Notes under the pieces: model-generated | Database searches by the model: none | What the model was told of the DNA's origin: nothing | What the model saw: only the letters and a program-made list of their open reading frames with translations | In this document: positions 47,004 to 55,424 of the stretch, piece after piece | Numbering within the stretch: the stretch's first letter is position 1 | Layout of the letters: every line of letters starts with the position of its first letter | Made by a program: the position numbers and the translations under genes | Source: Sediminibacter sp. Hel_I_10 | GTDB lineage: Bacteria > Bacteroidota > Bacteroidia > Flavobacteriales > Flavobacteriaceae | DNA: 64,000 bases | NCBI RefSeq assembly: GCF_000688335.1 | Contig: NZ_JHZX01000001.1 | Coordinates: 3,348,001 to 3,412,000, forward strand | Reading direction: 5' to 3'

Positions 47004-47825
47004 TTAATTGAGGGCAGAGCTAAGATTAATACACTCCATGGCTTCTTTAACATCATGAACCCTTAAAATATGCGCTCCTTTATGTAGCGCCATCATATTA
47101 AGGGCGGTTGTTCCGTTAAGCGCTTTTTCCGAAGTGGTATTTAAGGTTTTATAAATCATCGATTTTCTAGAGAGCCCTATTAAAATAGGGAGTTCTGCCA
47201 TATGTAAAAGCTCTAGTTTATGGAGGAGTTCAAAATTTTGTGGGATGGTTTTTGCAAATCCAAATCCCGGATCTATGATCAAATCAACCAAACCTAACTT
47301 ACGGGCTTTTGCTATACGTTCAGAAAAATAGAAAAGGATGTCTTTTACCAAATCTTCGTAATCTGTAAGCTGTTGCATGGTTTGAGGTGTACCACGACTG
47401 TGCATCATGATATACGGCACATTTAATTGCGCAATGGTGTTGAGCATGGCTTTATCCAGATGACCTGCAGAAATATCATTGATCATGCACGCTCCTGCAT
47501 TGATACAAGCTTTTGCAACTTGACTTCGGAAGGTATCAATAGAAATCAAAATCTCAGGAAAGCTCTCGAGCAACATGTGGAGAACCGGAAGTATTCTCTC
47601 TAATTCTTCTGTTTCTGAAACATGAGCAGCTCCCGGTCTTGAACTATAGGCACCCACATCTATAAAGGTAGCGCCATCGTGCAGCATTTTCTCTGTTTGC
47701 TGTAGGATTTCATCTTGATTGTTATAGCGGCCACCATCGTAAAACGAATCTGGCGTAAGATTTAAAATGCCCATCACCTTTGGTGCGCTCAAATTGATGA
47801 GTTGTCCTTTACAATTGATGGTCAT
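47004..47825 (-). CDS. folP: Dihydropteroate synthase
   Basis: A 273-residue TIM-barrel enzyme joining p-aminobenzoate to dihydropterin pyrophosphate; the target of sulfonamides. Visible are VMGILNLTPDSFYDGGRY (loop 1), DVGAYSSRPGA (loop 2), ISIDTFRSQVA, MINDISAGH, IIDPGFGFAKT and the C-terminal ILRVHDVKEA. It is 47 bases upstream of cdaA on the same strand. Two octamer copies (47127, 47524) lie in its coding sequence in different frames. Confidence 0.95.
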   Translation of the reverse strand: MTINCKGQLINLSAPKVMGILNLTPDSFYDGGRYNNQDEILQQTEKMLHDGATFIDVGAYSSRPGAAHVSETEELERILPVLHMLLESFPEILISIDTFRSQVAKACINAGACMINDISAGHLDKAMLNTIAQLNVPYIMMHSRGTPQTMQQLTDYEDLVKDILFYFSERIAKARKLGLVDLIIDPGFGFAKTIPQNFELLHKLELLHMAELPILIGLSRKSMIYKTLNTTSEKALNGTTALNMMALHKGAHILRVHDVKEAMECINLSSALN

Positions 47826-47853
47826 TTTAACTTAATATTTCCGAAGTATGAAT

Positions 47854-48930
47854 TTATAGATACTCGTCGCTGGCCTTAAGTTTCTCTGTGTTTTCGGCAA
47901 GCATCAGCTCGTTAAGGATTTTTTGGATATCTCCATTAACGATATTTTGCAAATCATATAAGGTTAGCCCAATTCTATGATCGGTCACTCGGCCTTGAGA
48001 ATAGTTATAAGTTCTAATCTTGGCACTTCTATCTCCAGAAGATACCATACTACCACGTTTGGCTGCATCTTCTTCTTGTTTTTTGGCCAATTCTAGATCG
48101 TAAAGTCGAGAACGAAGTACTTTAAAAGCCTTTTCCTTGTTTTTATGTTGAGATTTTTGATCTTGACATTGCGCTACCAAACCTGTAGGCTCATGCGTTA
48201 ATCGTACTGCAGAGTAGGTGGTGTTTACAGATTGCCCGCCTGGTCCAGAGGAGCAGAAATAATCTACACGAACATCTTTAGGATCTACTTCAATATCAAA
48301 TTCTTCAGCCTCAGGAAACACCATACAGGTTGCTGCACTGGTATGCACACGGCCTTGGGTTTCGGTTTGTGGTACCCGTTGTACACGGTGTACACCGGCT
48401 TCAAACTTGAGGGTGCCATAGACGTCTTCTCCAGTAACTTCAAACTGAATCTCTTTAAAGCCACCGTTGGTGCCTTCGCTATAATCTACAGTATCCACTT
48501 TCCAGCCTCTACTTTCACAGTATTTGGTATACATTCTATACAAATCTCCGGCAAAAATACTGGCTTCATCGCCTCCTGTTCCTGCACGTAGCTCGACCAC
48601 TGCATTTTTAGAATCTTCAGGATCTTTAGGAATCAACAAAAAGCGAATTGCATCTTCCAAGACAGGGATTCCTGCTTTAGCCTCGTCGTATTGCATTTTG
48701 GCCATTTCTACCATCTCAGGATCACCACCCTCAGAAATAATACTTTCAGCTTCCTTTAGGTTGTCTGTAAGTTCAATGTATTCCTCACGTTTGTCCATGA
48801 GTAATCTTAAGTCTTTATATTCCTTATTAAGGGATACATAGCGCTTTTGATCTGTAATAATATCGGGTTGTATGATGAGGTCACTGACTTCATCAAATCT
48901 TTGTTTCACTATTTGGAGTTTCTCTAACAT
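47854..48930 (-). CDS. prfA: Peptide chain release factor 1
   Basis: A 358-residue class I release factor for UAA and UAG. The GGQ loop is in [20 protein letters not shown], and [20 protein letters not shown] is the RF1-type domain 2 start. The C-terminal STRIR-like block [20 protein letters not shown] is complete. The reading frame is continuous, with no programmed frameshift as in prfB. It is followed by folP after 28 bases. Confidence 0.95.
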   Translation of the reverse strand: MLEKLQIVKQRFDEVSDLIIQPDIITDQKRYVSLNKEYKDLRLLMDKREEYIELTDNLKEAESIISEGGDPEMVEMAKMQYDEAKAGIPVLEDAIRFLLIPKDPEDSKNAVVELRAGTGGDEASIFAGDLYRMYTKYCESRGWKVDTVDYSEGTNGGFKEIQFEVTGEDVYGTLKFEAGVHRVQRVPQTETQGRVHTSAATCMVFPEAEEFDIEVDPKDVRVDYFCSSGPGGQSVNTTYSAVRLTHEPTGLVAQCQDQKSQHKNKEKAFKVLRSRLYDLELAKKQEEDAAKRGSMVSSGDRSAKIRTYNYSQGRVTDHRIGLTLYDLQNIVNGDIQKILNELMLAENTEKLKASDEYL

Positions 48931-49042
48931 CTATCTTCTAAAATATTGGATTCAAAAATACGATAATTTATGGATTTGCTTGGCATTGAAAATAGCACCA
49001 TCCAACAAAAATAATTTGGCACTGTTGTACGTTATCTTTTTT

Positions 49043-49333
49043 ATGCGAAGGCAAATAAGATCCATATTCAACTACTACAGACCTCTGGGCGTCTATTCTT
49101 TTATGATCACCTTGGTGATTATGGCCATTCGGCCAAATCTTGTTTGGGCCGTATCGATCAAACTGTTTTTGGTGTTCTTGTTGTGGTTGATGTTGAGTGA
49201 TAGAAAAGTAAGGCAGCGTTTGGGCTTTTATAAAATTAGCGGCGTGTCTAACATTAAGTTTTTTATGACGCTTTTTATTTTCGACTCCCTATTAACGATC
49301 TCCTTTTTTATGGCGGTTAAGGGGTTTATCTAA
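49043..49333 (+). CDS. Small three-helix membrane protein, function unknown
   Basis: 96 residues from ATG 49043 (MRRQIRSIFNYYRPLGVYSF). The frame is open further upstream, but that part overlaps prfA on the other strand and has no family look. Hydrophobic segments lie at ~17-32, ~35-52 and ~73-95, with a basic loop DRKVRQRLGFYKISG between. I recall similar short proteins in other flavobacteria without a known role. It converges with the DUF3078 gene, overlapping it by 4 bases at the stops. Confidence 0.7.
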   Translation: MRRQIRSIFNYYRPLGVYSFMITLVIMAIRPNLVWAVSIKLFLVFLLWLMLSDRKVRQRLGFYKISGVSNIKFFMTLFIFDSLLTISFFMAVKGFI

Positions 49334-50280
49334 AAATCAACAACCACACCAACTCCTAGAAGTTGTTTCCATTGCACTTTAGCACCTTTCTCAACAAGTT
49401 CGGTTTCTGTCTCATCGTTGCTTTCCTCTAAGATTTTAATGTCATTGTCATAACGAATATGAGAGCCTAGGGTGGCCTTTACATAATTGTTTACCTTAAA
49501 GTTAAAAACCAGTTCCCAGTCAATATCAATATTACCAAAATCTTTAAGGTAATCTGTGTAAAGGCTGAGGTTGTGTCTTATTGCAATGTTCTCAAAGACT
49601 TCTTTTTCGTAGAAGTTGGTTATGAGGATTCCCATTTCGGTCCTTACATTTTCGCCTTTTATGATAACATTTCCCTCTTCATCTAAAACTGCTGGCTCCA
49701 CACCAAACGAACCGGCATTTGCTAAGGTTTCATCTAAAACAAAAGTGGCTTTAAAGGTTAAAGGAGACATATAAACTGAGAACTTCTCAAGATTTTTACC
49801 ATATTCAGCACCACCTCCTAAAAACAAATAGCCTGGCGCCATTAATCTAGAAATGGGGACATCTCGGTTGGGATATTGAAAACCGTCTGTAAATTGCGTT
49901 TTAAAATTGAAACGACCAGAGTAGTACCAATTGGTTATGGTATCTTTTCTATAACCTATGGTAGAGATCAGTTCGAGCTCATCTTCAGTTTTCCTTAACT
50001 TTTGTTCTTCTTGCTTATTAATCCCATAGCGCATGCGGGCACTATTTTTCCACTTATAATAGCTGTCACTATAGTCAAGACTGGAAATCATGGTGAGCAA
50101 CGCCGAAATTGAATTGCTACCACCGGCATTCCAATTTACAAAAGTCACTTCACTAATGTCTAGACCAGCTTTGTTGGTTTGGGTCCAATTGAATAGTTTT
50201 CTTTTGGTTGTTGTAGAGTCGGCTTGAGAATAAAAACATTGAAATGTCAGCATCATCGCGATGCATACAGCTAGTCTCAT
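49330..50280 (-). CDS. DUF3078 outer-membrane-type protein
   Basis: 316 residues with a signal peptide ending YSQA and the DUF3078 opening NWTQTNKAGLDISEVTFVNW followed by NAGGSNS. The rest is a set of amphipathic strands (FSVYMSPLTFKATFVLDETL, IDWELVFNFKVNNYVKATLG) ending VGVVVDF, as in a small barrel. Function unknown. It lies 33 bases downstream of purM on the same strand and may be cotranscribed. Confidence 0.85.
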   Translation of the reverse strand: MRLAVCIAMMLTFQCFYSQADSTTTKRKLFNWTQTNKAGLDISEVTFVNWNAGGSNSISALLTMISSLDYSDSYYKWKNSARMRYGINKQEEQKLRKTEDELELISTIGYRKDTITNWYYSGRFNFKTQFTDGFQYPNRDVPISRLMAPGYLFLGGGAEYGKNLEKFSVYMSPLTFKATFVLDETLANAGSFGVEPAVLDEEGNVIIKGENVRTEMGILITNFYEKEVFENIAIRHNLSLYTDYLKDFGNIDIDWELVFNFKVNNYVKATLGSHIRYDNDIKILEESNDETETELVEKGAKVQWKQLLGVGVVVDF

Positions 50281-50313
50281 TGGTGTTTAAAGTTTAGGGA
50301 AAATCAATTGGCA

Positions 50314-51492
50314 CTAGTATTCAAAAATGCCAAATTCACTTTTAATTGTTAATTTCTTTTCTTCGGAAGGAGCAACATGTCCAATAATCTTGGCGTCCAC
50401 GTTAAAGGATTTTGAAATGCTAATAATGGCTTCTGCAACTTGAGGGTTAACATACAATTCCATACGATGGCCGCAATTAAAAACTTGGTACATTTCTTTC
50501 CAGTCCGTTTTAGATTGGTCTTGAATTAGTTTAAATAACGGCGGGATTTCGAACATATTATCTTTGACAATATGTAAACGGTCTATAAAGTGAAGAATTT
50601 TGGTCTGTGCACCGCCCGAGCAATGTACCATACCATGAATATCTTCTGAATTATATTCTGAAAGAATGGCCTTAATAATTGGCGCATAAGTTCGGGTAGG
50701 AGAGAGCACCAGTTTACCGGCATCAATGGGAGAACCGTCAACCGTGTCTTTTAATTTTGTTTGTCCAGAATAGACCAAATCTTCAGGAACGGCCGCATCA
50801 AAACTTTCAGGATATTTTTCGGCTAAATACTTATGAAACACATCATGTCTCGCAGAGGTGAGTCCGTTACTGCCCATGCCGCCATTATATTCGGTTTCGT
50901 AAGTGGCCTGCCCGAAGCTTGCTAAGCCTACAATAACATCTCCAGATGCAATATTGGCGTTATCAATAACGTCTTTTCTTTTTAATCGTGCGGTTACGGT
51001 AGAGTCTACAATAATGGTGCGCACCAAATCACCAACGTCAGCGGTTTCTCCTCCTGTGGAATGAATGGTCACGCCGTGGGATTTGAGATCGTTGATCAAG
51101 GTTTCTGTACCATTAATAATGGCAGAGATTACTTTTCCAGGAATCAGGTTTTTGTTTCTTCCAATGGTTGAGGATAATAGGATATGATCTGTGGCACCAA
51201 CGCAAATGAGGTCGTCAATGTTCATGATCAATGCATCTTGGGCAATGCCTTTCCAAACCGATAAGTCTCCTGTTTCTTTCCAATACATGTAAGCAAGAGA
51301 GGATTTTGTACCTGCGCCGTCAGCGTGCATGATTAAACAATAATCATCATCATTAGTCAAATAATCAGGCACAATTTTGCAAAATCCCTTCGGGAAAAGT
51401 CCTTTGTCGATATTTTTAATGGCATTGTGCACATCTTCTTTAGAGGCCGAAACCCCTCTTTGGGCATATCTTTTGCTGATGTCTTTACTCAT
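50314..51492 (-). CDS. purM: AIR synthase (phosphoribosylformylglycinamidine cyclo-ligase), Bacteroidota type
   Basis: A 392-residue ATP-grasp-like PurM-fold enzyme for the fifth step of purine synthesis. The N-terminal SKDISKRYAQRGVSASKEDV, the nucleotide strand LIMHADGAGTKSSLAY, IHSTGGETADVGDLVRTIIV and the C-terminal PLFKLIQDQSKTDWKEMYQV followed by FNCGHRMELY are typical of the longer form found in this phylum (about 40 residues longer than E. coli PurM). Other pur genes are not adjacent. It is divergent from glnA. Confidence 0.9.
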   Translation of the reverse strand: MSKDISKRYAQRGVSASKEDVHNAIKNIDKGLFPKGFCKIVPDYLTNDDDYCLIMHADGAGTKSSLAYMYWKETGDLSVWKGIAQDALIMNIDDLICVGATDHILLSSTIGRNKNLIPGKVISAIINGTETLINDLKSHGVTIHSTGGETADVGDLVRTIIVDSTVTARLKRKDVIDNANIASGDVIVGLASFGQATYETEYNGGMGSNGLTSARHDVFHKYLAEKYPESFDAAVPEDLVYSGQTKLKDTVDGSPIDAGKLVLSPTRTYAPIIKAILSEYNSEDIHGMVHCSGGAQTKILHFIDRLHIVKDNMFEIPPLFKLIQDQSKTDWKEMYQVFNCGHRMELYVNPQVAEAIISISKSFNVDAKIIGHVAPSEEKKLTIKSEFGIFEY

Positions 51493-51664
51493 GATTGGAA
51501 ATTAAGCCACAAAAATAACAATAGTATTGATATTTAAGTAGAACAGATGCTGCTCATTTCTCGATTTTGCGTTGCAGATTTGACAATCAGAACACCCAAA
51601 ATTGATCACATTCTCACGCAAACGTTATTGTTGATAAAATTTCACTAAATTCATAACCAATATT

Positions 51665-51693
51665 TTGCCTAGTGACAGAAAGTAATAATTTTG
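51665..51693 (+). promoter_or_regulatory. Promoter of the glutamine synthetase gene
   Basis: TTG at 51665-51667 (in TTTTG), an 18-base spacer and TAATTTTG at 51686-51693, all consensus. Leader about 27 bases. Confidence 0.75.
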
Positions 51694-51724
51694 TATACTT
51701 CACTTATATAAATTAAAGCACAAC

Positions 51725-52738
51725 ATGAGTAAATCTAAGTTAGAGTACATTTGGTTAGATGGCTATAAGCCAACCCAAAATATGCGTAGTAAAACCAAAA
51801 TAGAAGAAGATTTTAGCGGAAAGCTAGAAGATTGTCCGGTATGGTCATTTGATGGTAGTTCAACAAAGCAAGCTGAGGGCGGATCTTCAGATTGTTTATT
51901 GAAGCCTGTTGCCATTTATCCAGATCCTGCAAGAGATGATGCCTATTTGGTAATGACAGAGGTTTTGAATTCTGATGGAACCCCACACGAGTCTAACGGA
52001 CGTGCTACTATTGATGATGATGATAATGATTTCTGGTTCGGGTTTGAGCAAGAATATTTCATTATGGATAAGCACACCCAATTGCCTTTAGGTTTCCCTA
52101 TTGGAGGATATCCTGGACCACAGGGTATGTATTATTGCTCTGTTGGTGGACGTCATACACACGGTAGAGGTTTTGTTGAAGAGCACGCCGATTTATGTCT
52201 TGCCGCAGGCTTAAACTTTGAGGGTATTAATCAAGAGGTGGCTTCTGGCCAGTGGGAATACCAATTGTTTGCTAAAGGTGCAAAAAAAGCAGGTGATGAG
52301 ATTTGGATTTCGAGATACTTATTGGATCGATTAACAGAGCAGTACGGGTATTACATTGAATACCATCCAAAACCTGTTAAGGGAGATTGGAATGGTTCTG
52401 GGATGCACGCTAACTTTTCAAACTCTGTGTTAAGAACTTGTGGAGACAAAGAAACATATATGAAAATTTGTGAAGCGTTTAGACCTGTTGTAAAAGAGCA
52501 TATTGCTGTTTATGGTGAGTTTAATGATGAGCGATTAACCGGTAAGCACGAAACAGCATCTATCCATGACTTTAGTTATGGGGTTTCAGATCGTGGTGCT
52601 TCTATTCGTATCCCAATCATTACGGTTGAGAAAGGATGGAAAGGATGGTTAGAAGATCGTCGTCCAGCTTCAAATGGCGATCCTTATAAAATTGCAGGAC
52701 GTATCGTTAAGACGGTGAAATCCGCAAATATTAGCTAG
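51725..52738 (+). CDS. glnA: Glutamine synthetase, GSII (eukaryotic-like) type
   Basis: A 337-residue GSII enzyme, shorter than the ~470-residue GSI. Blocks: KLEYIWLDGYKP, WSFDGSSTKQAEGGSSDCLL, FWFGFEQEYFIM, GRHTHGRGFVEEHADLCLAA, GDWNGSGMHANFSNSVLRTC and SIHDFSYGVSDRGASIRIPI. It makes glutamine from glutamate and ammonia. GSII lacks the Tyr-adenylylation site, so control must differ from the GlnE system. Single gene with its own promoter and terminator. Confidence 0.93.
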   Translation: MSKSKLEYIWLDGYKPTQNMRSKTKIEEDFSGKLEDCPVWSFDGSSTKQAEGGSSDCLLKPVAIYPDPARDDAYLVMTEVLNSDGTPHESNGRATIDDDDNDFWFGFEQEYFIMDKHTQLPLGFPIGGYPGPQGMYYCSVGGRHTHGRGFVEEHADLCLAAGLNFEGINQEVASGQWEYQLFAKGAKKAGDEIWISRYLLDRLTEQYGYYIEYHPKPVKGDWNGSGMHANFSNSVLRTCGDKETYMKICEAFRPVVKEHIAVYGEFNDERLTGKHETASIHDFSYGVSDRGASIRIPIITVEKGWKGWLEDRRPASNGDPYKIAGRIVKTVKSANIS

Positions 52739-52762
52739 ATTATCGCTATTATCAAAGATAAA

Positions 52763-52794
52763 AATGCGTCCTTCATTATTGAGGGACGTTTTTT
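52763..52794 (+). terminator. Terminator of the glutamine synthetase gene
   Basis: A 9-bp stem CGTCCTTCA / TGAGGGACG (one G-T pair) followed by six T, 28 bases after the stop. Confidence 0.8.
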
Positions 52795-52938
52795 ATGCCC
52801 TAACTTTTGTGGTCATCATAGTTCAGTTGATGCCTTAACATAGAAGAGAAGAACCGGTAGTGTTGATGCCTGAAGGATTTGAAGCGCTCCAATTTCCGAA
52901 GAAAAAACTATAGCGGGAGCTTATTTTACCTGCTAGAA

Positions 52939-53886
52939 TTATACTTGGGACCTAAAGGCAAGAAAAAGAAAAACGCCGTAAGCTGCAACCAGAAAAAATC
53001 CTTTGAAACGACCAATGTCCAATTTCTTCGGAATAAGAATCAATGGTAACAAAACCACCGCAAAACCAAGCATCCACAAAATATCACTGTTTAAAATACT
53101 GGCATCTGTAACTTCTATAGTTTTAACCATAGAGGTAAGGCCTAAAACAGAGCCGATGTTAAATATATTAGAGCCGATCAAGTTACCCAGTGATAAGGCT
53201 TTTTCTTGTTTTACGGCTGCTATGACCGATGCGGCCAATTCTGGAACGCTAGTGCCAATTGCAATTACCGTAGCGGCAATAACAGCATCACTAACCCCAA
53301 GGGTAATGGCAAGGTCTTTAGCGCCATCTACCAACCATTCTGAGCCAAAATATAAAGCTGCAGCCCCTATAAGCAGCCAAATGGTCATTTTAAAATTAGA
53401 AACTACCGCTAAGCTTTCATCTACTTCTTCTAAGGCTACTTCTTTTTTTGCGGAACGAATCAAGATGATCAAAAAAGCAATCAAGCCCACAAAAAGAAAG
53501 ATGCCCTCTAGCGCAGTGAGTTGGTTATCGTTATATAAAAAATAATAAAGTAAAATAGAAAACACGAGCATGGCCGGCCAATTGAGCTTGTAAAAAGACC
53601 GGTCTACAGAAATAGAACTCACGAGTGCTGTGATGCCCAATACCAAACCAATGTTGGCTATATTAGAGCCAATAACATTGTTTAAAGCAATTGCAGGAGA
53701 TCCTGCAAGCGCCGCGTTTAAGCTCACTAATAATTCGGGGGCTGAAGTGGCAAAACTCACCACCGTCATCCCTATGACCATTTTTGAAATGTTAAGTTTG
53801 AAGGATAAAGCAACAGAGGCACGCACTAAAAACTCGCCACCAATGACTAATAGAATCAACCCTAAGATAATCCAAAATATACTCAT
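52939..53886 (-). CDS. Calcium/sodium antiporter (CaCA family)
   Basis: A 315-residue antiporter with two inverted five-helix repeats. The paired ion-binding motifs are VSFATSAPELLVSLNAAL with NNVIGSNIANIGLVLGI, and IAIGTSVPELAASVIAAV with GNLIGSNIFNIGSVLGL. The Glu of each GTSxPE-like motif would bind calcium. Related to E. coli YrbG. Single gene on the minus strand. Confidence 0.93.
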   Translation of the reverse strand: MSIFWIILGLILLVIGGEFLVRASVALSFKLNISKMVIGMTVVSFATSAPELLVSLNAALAGSPAIALNNVIGSNIANIGLVLGITALVSSISVDRSFYKLNWPAMLVFSILLYYFLYNDNQLTALEGIFLFVGLIAFLIILIRSAKKEVALEEVDESLAVVSNFKMTIWLLIGAAALYFGSEWLVDGAKDLAITLGVSDAVIAATVIAIGTSVPELAASVIAAVKQEKALSLGNLIGSNIFNIGSVLGLTSMVKTIEVTDASILNSDILWMLGFAVVLLPLILIPKKLDIGRFKGFFLVAAYGVFLFLAFRSQV

Positions 53887-54036
53887 GAAATACTCGTTTT
53901 AAAAACCGTGATAGATGGTTAATTTGACAATGCGAAGATAGTATAAATTGAAGTTTGGACATATCATTTAAGTTACTTCCATTTGAAGTGTCTTTTAATT
54001 TTTATCTAAAATGCGCTCAAGCAATATTTAAGATCT

Positions 54037-54044
54037 TAATTTTG
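54037..54044 (+). promoter_or_regulatory. -7 box upstream of the secreted sensor-like protein
   Basis: TAATTTTG, an exact TAnnTTTG match, 24 bases before ATG 54069. This also argues against the in-frame start at 54048, which would leave almost no leader. No clear -33. Confidence 0.55.
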
Positions 54045-54068
54045 TAATTGGTAGTTAAGACGATTTAT

Positions 54069-54884
54069 ATGAATGTAAATCTATTTTTGAAACACATTTT
54101 AAGCAGCATTGCGCTTTGGGCAATACTTTTATTGCCAAGTCAATTGTTGGCACAACAAGATAGCAAGTCTACACTTCATAATATTGAGGACGTGAATATT
54201 ACCATTGATGCTGCAACCACTATGCTCAATCTTGAGGATATCAATTTGATGTTGGCAGATTACGGTATTGTTGCCAATTTTAAGGATATCAAAAGAAACG
54301 GTGAGCATCTAATTATTGGCTTGAACATTACATTGACAGATAAGAATGGCAAGACCGTGACTTCACAATTTTTAAGTAACATCCCTATTGATCATATCGC
54401 TTTTGGAAGACGTCATGCCAAGCTGTATGTTGATGACGACAATGATTTAACTAACAAATCTACTAGTGAAGATGCTTTAGTTGAAAAGGAAGGCGCTTTT
54501 TCTGAGTCTGAAGATTATGATGCTAATCGCTACTTTAATAATCCGCATTCTATGTTTCTCTTTGAAGGAGATTCCTTGACCATAGATCAAATCAAGGAAC
54601 GCATGATGCAGAATTTTAGTTTTAAGAATGCAAGATCAGATCGATTTGCCTTTCTCTTTGATGAAACGCATAATAACAGACAGACGACCTGTAAATTTAG
54701 TGAAGACGTCACTAAGAAGAAGGTCATAGTGATCGACGGTAAAATTTCAGATTTTAAAACCTTAAATGCATTGGCTAAAAAAGATCTGTTGGATGCTGTA
54801 GATGTTTTAAAACCAAAAATAGCCATTAGCGTTTATGGTAACAAAGCAAGAGACGGCGCCATAATAGCGACAACTAAGCACTAA
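54069..54884 (+). CDS. Secreted protein resembling the periplasmic part of the neighbouring BlaR-like sensor
   Basis: 271 residues from ATG 54069, with a signal peptide (LWAILLLPSQLLAQ). Residues ~45-110 (NLEDINLMLADYGIVANFKD and the following KRNGEHL...LTDKNGKTV) line up by eye with a region of the M56 protein two genes downstream (LTDADLQQIQQDLQVNNISF ... KRNAQGE). The C-terminus YGNKARDGAIIATTK has the TonB-plug-like motif that also ends a module in that protein. It precedes blaI by 181 bases on the same strand. It may be a diffusible paralogue of the sensor domain; function unproven. Confidence 0.7.
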   Translation: MNVNLFLKHILSSIALWAILLLPSQLLAQQDSKSTLHNIEDVNITIDAATTMLNLEDINLMLADYGIVANFKDIKRNGEHLIIGLNITLTDKNGKTVTSQFLSNIPIDHIAFGRRHAKLYVDDDNDLTNKSTSEDALVEKEGAFSESEDYDANRYFNNPHSMFLFEGDSLTIDQIKERMMQNFSFKNARSDRFAFLFDETHNNRQTTCKFSEDVTKKKVIVIDGKISDFKTLNALAKKDLLDAVDVLKPKIAISVYGNKARDGAIIATTKH

Positions 54885-55008
54885 AAAAAACAATTTTTTC
54901 TTTCTAAAAGACACCTACAAGCGTGTCTTTTTTGATATTTAGTAATATCTCATATACCGGTCGCTTTTATTTGTAACGAAAGAAGTAGTTTATTAACTAT
55001 TTAATTAG

Positions 55009-55039
55009 TTGTATAACTATAAAAATAGTTATACATTTG
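55009..55039 (+). promoter_or_regulatory. blaI promoter with an overlapping dyad operator
   Basis: TTG at 55009-55011, a 20-base spacer and TACATTTG at 55032-55039 form a perfect consensus promoter. Its spacer and the start of the -7 box are covered by a perfect inverted repeat, GTATAACTAT (55011-55020) and ATAGTTATAC (55025-55034). A further TAGTT/AACTA pair lies just upstream (54986-54999). A BlaI dimer bound here would block RNA polymerase. Confidence 0.8.
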
Positions 55040-55065
55040 ATTTAAAGTTTAAAACACTGATAATC

Positions 55066-55422
55066 ATGCAGAAACTTACCAATAAAGAAGAAGAGATCAT
55101 GCACATCATGTGGCGATTGGAGACCGCTTTTGTAAAAGATGTGTTAGCAGAAATGGATGATAAACCACATTACAACACGCTCTCGACCATCATTAGAAAT
55201 CTAGAAGAGAAAAACTACGTAGGACATAAGGCCTATGGTAAAACCCACGAATATTACCCTATTGTTCCTAAAGAAGCCTATAAAAAACGCTTTATGAGCA
55301 ATGCGATAGACAGTTATTTTAATAGCTCTTATAAAAGTGTGGTGTCCTTTTTTGCTAAGGAAGATAAAATAAGCGTTGATGAGCTTAAGGAGATTATAGC
55401 GTTAATAGAGAAAAACAAGTAA
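55066..55422 (+). CDS. blaI: BlaI/MecI/CopY family repressor
   Basis: A 118-residue winged-helix repressor starting MQKLTNKEEEIMHIMWRLET. The recognition part KPHYNTLSTIIRNLEEKNYV and the wing KAYGKTHEYYPIV are typical. An in-frame ATG at 55009 is rejected because it lies inside the promoter. In BlaI-BlaR systems the sensor protease triggers cleavage of this repressor. It stops 2 bases before the M56 gene, so the two are coupled, and an operator covers its own promoter, so it is probably autoregulated. Confidence 0.93.
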   Translation: MQKLTNKEEEIMHIMWRLETAFVKDVLAEMDDKPHYNTLSTIIRNLEEKNYVGHKAYGKTHEYYPIVPKEAYKKRFMSNAIDSYFNSSYKSVVSFFAKEDKISVDELKEIIALIEKNK

Positions 55423-55424
55423 TT

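Noticed and set aside
48872-49042. Upstream extension of the small membrane protein to 153 residues
   Set aside because: The extra part overlaps the prfA start on the other strand and lacks conserved character. The ATG at 49043 gives a typical membrane-protein start.
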